Below are positions 24,978 through 35,100 of a stretch of 64,000 bases of DNA, piece by piece; within the stretch, counting starts at the first letter, position 1, and every line of letters starts with the position of its first letter. This DNA comes from Edaphochlamys debaryana (lineage: Eukaryota; Chlorophyta; Chlorophyceae; Chlamydomonadales). Where the stretch lies: positions 1,178,001 to 1,242,000 of the forward strand of contig JAEHOE010000001.1 of the NCBI GenBank assembly GCA_016858145.1, written 5' to 3'. The notes beneath the pieces were generated by a model. It was not told where the DNA came from. It worked only from the letters and a program-made list of their open reading frames with translations, and did not search any database. The position numbers and the translations under genes are program-made.

Positions 24978-25915
24978 CGCGGTGCGCTGAGGCCGCCTGC
25001 TACTGAGACGCCTCGTGGTGCCTGTACGCGGCCCGTACGCGGCGTACTGCGCTGGAGCCGTGCGAAGGGGCGGGAGGCGGGACACGGGGTCTGTCGGGGT
25101 GGGAGGGCGGACGTGCCCTTACCTTCCCCAGCATTATGTTTCTCCTTTAGTTCATTGGTCCCGCCGGTCGGGACGGACCGGTGGTCGTAATTCAGATGCT
25201 CGGTAACGGTCGAGGGGTGTGACCGCGGCCTCATTCGTGGCGCCACCCGGAATCATTTCGACGCGACCGAAATAACAGGCGGGTGGTATGGAGGGACTGT
25301 GTCACTCGTTCAGACGGTGGCACCTCGTGGAGAAGGAGGGCTGTTGTCGTATATCCTAAACTGTCTTGGTGGGGAGGCTACGTCATTGAAAGCTGTTGGG
25401 AAGCTTACACTAGAGGTGAAGAGCGGCACAAGCTGGGACAGCTCGGCTCGGCAGGCCTCGGGGTCCTCCAAGCGGTTTACGGAGGATGAGCGGTGGAGAG
25501 GGAGTTTGTACCGGTAACGAACTGTCTTTGGGGAATCGAAGGGGGCATGCTGCAAGCATGCATGTTCCTCGAGTGTTTGCTCGGAAGGGGTACTGCCTGG
25601 TGTGCATTCTCGGGCCCAGGGCGCTCGGCTCCGGCCCCCCGGGTGCACACTCATGCTGCGGCCTCGGGCGGGTGGTCCCTGTTTATGCCGTGTAGATATT
25701 AATAAGCCGCGACCGAGGAGACCAAGGCCGCCAAGAAGCGCAAGGCTTAGAAAGCTAAGGTCCCCCAGGCCCGCCTATCGGCCGCGTGGCCTTCACTGCC
25801 GACGTGGGTCCTGCACTGACCATTTCACTTCACGCCACCTTTTACGCAACACGGAGGCTTGGACCTCTTGACTCAGCGCTCCCACTGCTGCCATGCGTGG
25901 GTGTGAAGGCCATAC
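24978..25915. other. Gene-free stretch after the tmcB-like gene (3' UTR and spacer)
   Basis: This is expected to contain the 3' UTR of the tmcB-like gene, but I found no TGTAA in it. A 15-codon Lys-rich open stretch at 25706-25750 ends in TAG but has no support. Otherwise nothing is visible. Confidence 0.5.
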
Positions 25916-26247
25916 CCTGTATGTAGGGTTGGCCATAATCCTATAATGGAAATCCTTCTAGGCCTATTTTTAGTCTATTTCTAGCTAGAAGTAGAGAATC
26001 TATGACTATAACCAATCTGGATTTCCAAAACGGCTGGGAATTTTTAGCTGAGACTTTAACTGTGTTACGGCTGTACCCTATCCAGGCGCTAGATACACTT
26101 GTTTCTGGCAGAGGTGGCGCGGAAGGATGGTAACTAGTGAAAGCTGCCGCATCTACCGACACCCCGCAACCCACAACAGCGCCTGTACGCCTGTGGTCCC
26201 AACTACCATCTAAACTCAGCGGTCGGCACGCTACTGCTTCCTAGCCT

Positions 26248-26640
26248 GCCCCGCCCTTTGCGCCGCCTGAGTCCCAGGCTCCCACCGCGCGCCCAACCAA
26301 CTCAACTAACTCAACTCAGCACGCAACCGCTTCCCAGCCTAGAGTCTGTACGCCCTGCCCCGCCCTTTGCGCCGCCTGAGTCCCAGGCTCCCACCGCGCG
26401 CCCAACCAACTCAACTCAGCACGCAACCGCTTCCCAGCCTAGAGTCTGTACGCCCCGCCCCGCCCTCTGCGCCGCCTGAGTCCCAGGCTCCCACCGCGTG
26501 CCCAACCAACTCAACTAACTCAACTCAGCACGCAACCGCTTCCCAGCCTAGAGTGTGTACGCCCTGCCCCGCCCTTCGCGCCGCCTGAGTCCCAGGCTCC
26601 CACCGCGCGCCCAACCAACTCAACTAACTCAACTCAGCAA
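26248..26640 (+). repeat. Four tandem repeats of 100-109 bp inside the hAT-like element
   Basis: The landmark cgccgcctgagtcccaggct occurs at 26261, 26370, 26470 and 26579, giving periods of 109, 100 and 109. The 100-bp unit lacks a 9-bp ctaactcaa copy. Copies are nearly identical, so the array is young. Confidence 0.9.
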
Positions 26641-26745
26641 GCCCTTCTTGAGGTAAACGCATTCGATCAGGTGCAACGCGATGTTGTGGGTGAAGAAGAA
26701 TAGCGCGATGTACTTAAGGAAGGTGACCAGCTGGAGCTGGTTGGT
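26630..26745 (-). pseudogene. Captured coding-like fragment within the hAT-like element
   Basis: The minus strand has an open stretch of about 38 codons ending in TGA, encoding a hydrophobic segment (LVTFLKYIALFFFTHNIALH) and then LIECVYLKKG. It is preceded by ccaaccag, a possible acceptor. Codon use is GC3-rich like host genes, unlike the AT-rich element ends, so it could be a host membrane-protein exon. The source gene is not identified. Confidence 0.4.
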
Positions 26746-26927
26746 TCGGATTATAGGCCTTGCCGTACACTATAATCTCGTCTTCTCGGCCTATGAGAGG
26801 GGAGGCCTAGAAAACGCCCGCCTAGGCCTAGAAAACGGAGGCCCCCAGCGCATAGGCCTATTTCTATATATAAATCGCATAGGCCTATTTTATAGCTTAT
26901 AGGTCTATGCCCAACCCTACCTGTATG

Positions 26928-28069
26928 TGATCGGTATGTGCTGTGTGTGTCCATGCTTTGGGACTGGAGAGGTGTGTTGCGGTTGGGATGACTGCCGCTC
27001 GCCTGGGACTGACGACTGCTGTCCATGGTGTGATTAGAGCACGGCCCGAGCGCAACCGGCCTCCTGGTTTGGGGCGCGGCCCTCCTGTTCTGACGAGACA
27101 CTCACTAGTTGCCTTTTGTGCCGAGCGCAGAAGTGGTGGCTTGCCGCTTGGGATTGCTGGGGATCAATCTATACGAGTCCATTACACGTTTACCTGTTTC
27201 CTTGGTTGGCATCAGACCTGAGGGCCTGCTGTCGAAATCCCAACCGCCCCAGCATGGCCAACCGTGCCATCATGCACTGCGCTGCATTGCGCTTTCCTTT
27301 ACACCCCAGCATGTTGTACCGCACTTCCGCATTTGTGGGCGGCGGGAAGGTGGGGGTGGTGGGCGTATGTTGGCTTGTTGGTTCGCCCGGATGGGGCGCT
27401 TGTAGACCTTTGTCTCCATGACCGGACTTGACTGGCTAGTCTACCGGCCGGTCAAGCCCACCCTCGACTGCCACAACGCATGCTTTGCATAATTTCTTGC
27501 ATCCAAGTTGGTTCCTTTTGCTCGAGGCGCCGTCACACCACACCTGCTGTCCTAATATAGTGTCATGGATGTAAGGAAGACCTACATGCCGACATGTGCC
27601 GACACCAGTGCGGTCCAAAGTGCTGCCAGGGTTCAGCAGGACAGGAGTCGCATCTGACAGGAGTATCTCCCAAAGGCAGGCGGGTCACTGCCATCAGCCG
27701 CGGCAGCCAGGGGCCGTACAGGCTCAGTCAGAACTGAGGAACGAGGAGCATTTGGGCAGGACTAGCGTAAAGGCTTACAACCTCTGCTTGTCTTACGGCC
27801 CATTTTGTCCGCAGCAAAGCGAACCCCTGCAAATCGTGCAATAACCAGACGGCGTAGCGTCTTATGTGGCCATCGACACCGCCAGCAAGCTCCATGACGG
27901 CTGTGACATCGTCCTGGCTACCTTCGCTCCAACCCCAAGTGCATGCTCTCTCAGTCAGCGCCCTCTCAACACCGTGTGTGCTCCTCTACCGTGCCGCACC
28001 CGGTGCGCTCTCTCAGACCGCCAGCACCTGCTCTCTGTGTTCTGGCCGTGGCCCCAACCGCAACGCTCC
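26928..28069. other. Gene-free stretch between the hAT-like element and the OPR gene
   Basis: The right part is the 3' UTR of the minus-strand OPR gene, with its TGTAA signal at 27775-27779. The rest has short frames without recognised similarity. Confidence 0.5.
27775..27779 (-). terminator. TGTAA poly(A) signal of the OPR gene
   Basis: Reads ttaca on the + strand, about 290 bp downstream of the OPR stop at 28070. Confidence 0.5.
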
Positions 28070-30869
28070 CTACCGACCGGCCGGCTGCAGCAGAGCCGCC
28101 CGCGGTGCGTCCCGCAGCTGCTCCGCCGCCCACTCTGTGATGCCCCGCAGGATAACACGCGAGAGGTTAAACCCCACTACGTCGCTGCCTGCGCCGAGAA
28201 CGGCTGCCTCCCTCGACGCCCCCACCCCATGCCCTGCCTGCAAACCGCGTGACGACAGCTCCGCAGCCGGAGCGGCCCCTCGCGTTCCCTGTTCGCCCTC
28301 GTGGCGGCGCTCCCCCGGCTCCGACACGGACAGGCCGCCGCGCGCCTGGAACGCCGCCATCCACTCCGGCCCCGGGTCGTACCGCAGCCGCGCCAGCGCC
28401 CACACCAGCTGCGACAGCTCCCGGGCGTCCGCCTCGTGCGCCGCCATGGACACGCGCAGCGCGGCCATGAAGCCCGCCATCCAGGCGCCGTCGGGGCTGA
28501 CGTCCAGCATCGCCAGGGACCACAGCAGGCGGCTGAGCGTCTGCGGCTGCAGCTCGCCAGGCGTCACCACGTCGCCGGATGACGCGGCGCTGCGGAGCTG
28601 CCGCCGGAGCGGCTGCGCCGCACGGCCCTGGATCAGCAGCGGCTGCTGCGGCTTCTGGCCCGGCGACAGGGAGCCCGCGCGGGCACCGAAGCGCGGCGCC
28701 GGAAGTTCGCGCGGCTCCCGCACCTCCACCCCTGCCGCTGCGGCCTCCTCCACCTCACCAGCCTCCGCTCCAAACGCCGCCACCGCTGCCAGCCGCTCGC
28801 CCGCGGCGCGCACGAGCTCCCTCCGGAGCCGCGTGGGCGGCCGGAAGCCCAGCTTGGTGGCTGCGTGCGCCAGAGCCGACAGCTGCTGCAGGCCCAGGTG
28901 CGAGAGCTTGGGCAGTGCCGCCTCCGACCAGCGAGCCATCCACACGCGCGGCGGCTTGTGGCCCAAGCTCACCATGCACACGAGCACCGAGCTCAGCTCG
29001 TACGGCTGCATGCGCGGGAGCCTGTCGTACAAGTACGACTCAACGAGCTCGAGCCAGTCGCGTCGCGGCCGGAAGCCCAGCGCCACGACGGCCTGCAGCA
29101 GCGCTACCAGCTCAGCGTCCGAGTGCTCCGACAGGCGGCCCGCGGCGCGTGCGAGCAGCTCGCACACGTCCCGCGGGGGCGCCCGAAGGCCCAGCCGCGA
29201 CACCGCCCACAGCGCGTTGGCGCACTGCTGCGAGTCCAGGTCGTCCACCCTGGGGTCCGGAGAGCAGCGGAACACGGGTCAAGGCTTCAGCGTAAAGGGA
29301 AAGGCAGGACAAGAAGGGAAAGCGGGAGGGACGGGCAACGGTCGCGCATGGACTGGTTCAGCTCCACTGCACCCACGGGCGCCTCCCGAGTGCCCGTCGC
29401 CCCGGCAGCCCCGCCCTTCCCCACCCCCGCGCCCGCCTCCCTCACCGGTCCATGAGCGCCTCCCAGATGCGCCGAAAGCCGTTGCCCCGCGGCGTGTACT
29501 GCATGTAGGCCAGGCCCAAGAGCAGGCTGGTGAGCCCCACCGGCCCGCACGCCGCCTCGCGGCCCCGCACCGCCGTCACCAGCAGCGCCGTGAGCGCGGG
29601 CGGGGGCTGGTAGCGGAGGTTGGCCAGAGCCAGCACCACCGTGGGGACGTAGGCCGCCACCTCGTCCGCCCGCGACCCCCCGTCGTCGTCTGCGGCCTGC
29701 GAGGAGCCCTGCCGGGAACGCCCTGGCCGGCGCCTTCTCCTGGATGACCCCTCCGAAGCGGCAGCGCGCCGCGCGAGCTGGGCTTCCGCGGCCGCTGTGA
29801 GGCGTGCGTTGAGGTGCGGCAGGAGCCGCTGGAGCAGCGTGGGCGGCACGGCGCCCGACTCGATGACGACGGCGGCGAGGCGGATGCGGTACTGCCGCAG
29901 CCACGAGTGCGAGAGGCTGGCGCCCATGTGCACGAGGCCGTGCAAGAGCAGCGCCAGCTCCCGGATGCCGTAGCGGTCCATGTGTACGGCGCTGTGCGTC
30001 ATCGCGTGGCCGAGCAGCGCCCGGCTGGGCTGCAGCCGCATCTTGCCCGCCGCGTAGCACAGCTGCGCCAGCTCGCTCGGGCGCAGGCCCTGCATCTGCT
30101 GCTGTACGGCACCCAGGAAGTCCTGGAGCCAGGCGTTGGGCGGCACGTAGTCCATGAGCATGAGCGCGTACAGCGTGTTGGCCAGGTGCTGCGGCTCAAA
30201 GGTGGGCAGGTGCGCGCGGATGGCAGCCGTGTAGGCCTCTAGGAAGGGCCGCGGCGGCCGCCGGCCCAGCTTGGCCACCGCCCACAGCGTGTTGGCCAGC
30301 TGCCGGCCGCGGAAGCTAGGCAGGTGCACGGCCACGGCCCGCTCCACGCGGACCAGGAAGGCCTCCCGCACCTCGTGGGGAGACAGCGGCCGCTGGGGTG
30401 GGGCGTGGAGGTGGGAGGAGCTGGCGTGGGGCCCGCCCCCCGGCCGCCGTGCTGACCCCGGCGGCGTCAGCGGGAACGACAGACGTTGCGAGGCCCCTCC
30501 GCCGTGCCCGCTGTGCCCCGCTCGAGCCATGGAGCTCGGCCCAGCGGAGGCGGAGCTGGCGTGGTCACCCGCCCAAGAGGAGGCAGAGTGGTGCCCGCGT
30601 CCCGCTGAGTGCGCGTCGTGGTGTAGCGCGTGCCCGCCGCCGCCGCCGCTGCCGCCAACGCCAGGACCGTCGGCGTCCGAGGTGCTTGAGGTGTGCAGCT
30701 GTGCCATGTGGGTCGCCACCGCACTGACGTGCATGTGGTTCATGGACCCGCCATGCGCATCCACTAGGGACTCCAGCTGCTGCCAGCTCCGAGCCGCTTT
30801 GATGCGGGCCATCAGCTCCTGAGGGCGTATCGCCGGCCCCGGCGCCGGCCCTGGCCCGCCGCGGGGCAT
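28070..30869 (-). CDS. Octotricopeptide-repeat (OPR) protein, probably organellar RNA-binding
   Basis: Two exons, 30869-29446 and 29249-28070 (stop); the GT..AG junction closes in phase (CG+G), giving 867 residues from the ATG at 30869. The open frame runs further upstream to about 31061 without an ATG, and an acceptor-like site (cccgtgcag) lies near 31005, so an extra first exon is possible. After a Gly/His/Ser-rich N-terminus, helical repeats run from about residue 189 to 780 with OPR hallmarks: QLANTLWAVAKLGRRPP, QHLANTLYALMLMDYVPP, LVWALARLRYDPGPEW and VLALANLRYQPPP. OPR proteins of green algae mostly bind specific organellar RNAs and control their maturation, stability or translation. 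Organelle targeting is inferred from the family; the target RNA is unknown. Confidence 0.82.
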
Positions 30870-32110
30870 CCTATGCTGCTGGCGCTCATTCCGCCAGCCG
30901 GCACCCTGCGGTCCTGCCCTGCTGTACGAGTCCCTATCCGAGGTGCTGGGTCCGTTCTGACCCTGCCGCAGCTGAGAGGGCGTCCAGACCAACTGCACCT
31001 GCACGGGCAGAGGACATGGACAGAGTTTGCCATAGCGGTGACGCTGACGGCGAGCGAGCAAGACGCCAGCCGACGGCTGACGCCAGTGTGGACTAGAGCA
31101 ATTGGCGGTCGGACCGCACGCTCAGGCAGCAGTGGCGTGCGGCGGGGATAGTGCAGAGCCAACGGCACAGGCGACCGTGTGAGAACCGGCTCGAGCAGGG
31201 CAAGCTTCAGAGCACGCTACCCAGCACACGCGCTGCTGCGTGGCATATCCACTGTAAGGCGGGCACCAACGCCCAGCGAGGCCTGCAGGCTCTGCAAAAG
31301 CACTCCGACCGATGGCGTTCCAGGCTTATCGGCCTCGCTCGCCGTCCGCTGACCCTACCCACCTGACGTGGACGCGGCCCATGCGCACTGGGGCTGCGGT
31401 CAGCTTGCTGAACAGCCGAAACCCGCGCGAAAGCAGCGAACGCCTGCGCAGGGAAAGCCGCCGCAGAATCGCTGCCTGAGCACTCGCAGGCAAACCGTGC
31501 CCGACTGCAAATTCGCATTTGGGCACAGCCAAATATCTTCGTCTCCTCACCTGGCGGCCAAACCGCTGCCGAAAGGGGCAGGCGGAGGCACCGCACCGGC
31601 CGGCGCTCTCCCTGCCCATGGCGCGCATTCTCGCCTCAGACTAGCTCATCGAAGCAGGGGTTTAGACAGGAGAAACTACCTAGGGTGGGCTCCCTCTGCG
31701 TGCGCCTCGCGACAGACAGAATTGTTGAGTGAGCGCAAGCTGGACTTGCCACGCGTTCTGCCGGCCAGATGTAGACTCGTGCAGGGTGTTTGAGCATGCG
31801 GGGTTTGCAGGCTGTGCAGGCAACGTGGGCGCTGTGTGCCGGCCCAATGCAGGGGGCGCAGCGCTCTCATTCTTGGGGCTGGGGCCCTGCGCTCCGCCAT
31901 TTCTAGCTTGCTCGCTCAGTACCTTCCCGCAACACACACCTAAAGACGCTCTCCTGCCTGTCTTCAACCTGGTTCGATCGACGCAGCGCGGAAATCTATT
32001 CCTGGTTGTCTAGCGCTTCCTGGGCACCGCCCCGGGGCCCTGCCGGGGCTTAGGTCGGCAGGCCCGGGCGCAGCTAGCACCTTGAGGCGCGGCAGGAGAG
32101 GAGCTCGACC
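30870..32110. promoter_or_regulatory. Divergent promoter region between the OPR gene and RPB1
   Basis: About 1.2 kb separates the two starts. It holds possible upstream coding or 5' UTR of the OPR gene (30870-31061) and the RPB1 5' UTR (agaggagctcgacc before the ATG). I see no TATA box and no other gene. Confidence 0.5.
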
Positions 32111-35100
32111 ATGGCGGACCGCTTCCCGTTCTCCAGCGCGGCTGTGCGGCCCGTGAAGGCCGTGCAGTTCAGCGTTTGGGACCCGGCGGAAATCGTGAGC
32201 GCTTGGGCTGCTGGGGCAGGCCCAGGAGGGCCCTGTCGTCGAGGGGGCCGCCGCTACCCCTTGGGGCCGTGGCTCACCTCCCCCGCCCCCGGGCCCCGCA
32301 GAAAGCATACTCGGTGGCGGAGATCATCACCAGCGAGACCTATGAGAAGGGCAAGCCTAAGCTGGGCGGCCTGTCGGACCCGCGTATGGGCACTATGGAC
32401 CGGGGGGGCATCTGCACCACGGATGCCTCCAACGCAAACGACAGCCCGGGGTATTTCGGCCACATTGCCCTGGCCCGGCCCGTGTACCACATCGGCTTCA
32501 TTAAAACCGTTATTCGCGTGCTGCGCTGCGTCAGCTACCACACGTCACGGCTGCTGGTGGACAAGGTGCGGGCGGAAGCGGGGAGGTGGAGCAGGGGCGG
32601 GCGGCTTGGGCCATAGTGCGCCCTGGCCCGCGTGTAGCTGGCGGCAGCCAGCCCGCACCGCGGTTCCAGCAAGGATCAGGGCGTCTGTGAGCTTGTGTGA
32701 ATCTGAGGCATGGGCGCGATATGCTGCTGGGAAAGTTTTCAACGCGGCCTGGCGGAGTCCTGGGGCCGGAGGGGCCCTAGCGACCATGCCAGCGGGCGGC
32801 ACGCACCCAGCCCACGGCACTGGGGCTGTTGGTAGGGTGGACATGGCCGCATGCGTTGAGTTGCCTGGAGGGAAGCGCTCTGCTAACGTGATGGCAGCGG
32901 GGGTGCCTGCGGTCGTTCGCCGGTTCTGTGTGGCGGCGCCTATGGGCGGACCGGACGGCGGCTGGCCCGTGGCGTCCTGCCACGTGTCCCATACGGCAGC
33001 GCTCGTCGCACCCCCAAGCATGCGCTATGCCTCGCGCGTGCCACCACGCGAGAATCCACTCCCGCGCACCGCTCCCTTTGGTCCCATCCGCCGGACTCGC
33101 GCCTCCCGTCCGTCTACACTTGCCCTTTCCCCCGAACCCCCACTGTGCACTGCTCCCACCCCCCGTTTGCACCCCTCACCGAACTCCCTTCCCCTGCCGC
33201 CTCTCGCTCTCTCTCCCTCCCTCGCCCCCTCCCTGCCTCCCCCCAGGACGAGCCCAAGTACACGTACGGCCTGCGCATCAGCGACCCCGAGAAGCGCCTG
33301 CGCTACTTCGTGCACCTGTGCCAGGGCAAGAAGCTGGACGAGGCCACGGGCAACCCGCAGCCCTCGTACCGCCTGGACGGGCTCAAGATCATGGCCGAGT
33401 TCCCCAAGCTCAAGGGCGACGAGGAGCAGGAGCAGGACAACGTGGAGCGGAAGCAGGTGCGGGGGTTGCGGGGGCAGGGGGGTGCGGGAGTCATGTGCGC
33501 CGCAGAGCAGCCTCGTGGAGGTGCTTCGAGTGGAGAGCCAGGCACACCAGGCTGCTGAGGGATAGGGTTGATACAGGAAGGGCAGCGGGGTGTGGGCTCA
33601 GAAGGTCAGCAGTGGAGCGGTTGAGCGGTTTGCGCTCTGTGCCCCCGCAGGAGGTGCCGGCGGCGCGCGCGCTGGAGATCCTCAAGCGCATCCCGCCCGA
33701 GGACTGCAAGGCGCTGGGCTTCGACTGCAGGTTCACGCGCCCCGACTGGATGATCATCCAGAACCTGCCCGTGCCGCCGCCGCCCGTGCGCCCCTCCGTC
33801 ATGATGGACAGCAGCAGCAGGTGTCCCGGGGGAACAGGGCGCCACGGGGGCAGAGGGGGGAGGTGCAAGGTGGCGGAGGTGGGGAGGCCACGGTGGCCCA
33901 CGGTGGCCCAACTTGACGCGGGCCCTGGGGGTTTTATGGTTTTCGGTCGTGGGCTCAGCCGACAGCGTCGCGTGCCATTACGCCGCGTCCCTTCTTGTCC
34001 CTGGGGGCAGGTGCGAGGACGACCTGACGCACAAGCTGGCCGAGATCCTGCGCACCAACAACGCCATCAAGAAGCAGGACTCGACCGGCACGCCGCAGCA
34101 CGTGATCGCGGAGCAGATCATGGCGCTGCAGTACCACATCACCACCTACTTCGACAACTCCTCGCCGGGTGGGACCAAGCTTCTGACCGCTCCCACACCC
34201 ACGCACGCTTCACTGCACGCAACCCTCCGCTACAAAACCAGGAACCAGCCTGCCTTACCACTCACCTCTCCCCCACTCTCCCCCACGCCACCCCGCAGGC
34301 ATCCCCAAGTCCAACCAGAAGTCGGGGCGGCCCATCAAGTCCATCTCGGAGCGGCTCAAGGGCAAGTCGGGGCGCATCCGCGGCAACCTCATGGGCAAGC
34401 GTGTGGACTTCTCCGCGCGTACCGTCATCACGGGCGACCCCAACATCGGCATCGACGAGCTGGGCGTGCCCTGGTCCATCGCGCTGAACCTCACCTTCCC
34501 GGAGACGGTCACGCCTTTCAACATTGAGAAGTGAGCAGCAGCGTGGGCGGTGGGGTGCGGGCGCGGGCGTAAAAGCATGGGAGCAGTTGCTCTTGGCGGC
34601 ACAAGGCATGATCATGCTCGTCCATCTTACTGCATTAATAAAGCTACTCACACGACCCTGCCTTGCGCCCCCGGCAGGCTGCAGAAGCTGGTGGATAACG
34701 GCCCCAACCCGCCCCCCGGCGAGACCGGCGCTAAGAACATCATCCGCGAGGACGGCCGCCGCATCAACCTGGCCGTGCTCAAGAGCGGCGCCGACCGCCG
34801 CCTGGAGCCGGGCGACAAGGTGCGTGGGGCGCTGCGTCAGGGGCCCCGCCCCCGCCACAGCTTTACGAGCCCTGACCGCACGGACTGAGGCAACCGGGGG
34901 CTGCTGTGTAGCTTCGCCCCAGCTCGCTCCCTTGACTCGCCCTTACAAGTCAACCCCCGCTCCCCCCATGCCCCGCGCCCGCAGGTGGAGCGGCACCTGA
35001 ACAACGGCGACCTGGTGCTGTTCAACCGGCAGCCCTCGCTGCACAAGATGTCCATGATGGGACACCGCGTGCGCATCCTGCCCTACTCCACCTTCCGCCT

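Larger units (their letters stand above)
25916..26927. mobile_element. Non-autonomous hAT-like DNA transposon with 8-bp target site duplication
   Basis: The element proper is 25924-26919 (996 bp). It is flanked by an exact direct repeat CCTGTATG at 25916-25923 and 26920-26927. Its ends are inverted repeats: left TAGGGTTGGCCATA, right (reverse complement) TAGGGTTGGGCATA; over 23 bp there are three mismatches. An 8-bp duplication and TAGGG termini fit hAT elements. Sub-terminal TAGGCCTA motifs recur on both sides (25959; 26754, 26823, about 26852 and 26880), as expected for transposase-binding sites. No transposase is encoded. The AT-rich flanks contrast with the surrounding GC-rich DNA. The interior has a tandem array and a coding-like fragment. 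Confidence 0.85.

Noticed and set aside
25706..25750. 15-codon open stretch ending TKAAKKRKA and stop
   Set aside because: It resembles the tail of a basic nuclear or ribosomal protein, but there is an in-frame stop just before it and no other exon nearby.
27864..29747. 627-codon + strand open frame
   Set aside because: It is antisense to the OPR gene, is Arg/Ser/Pro-rich in the way of shadow frames in GC-rich DNA, and matches nothing I recognise.
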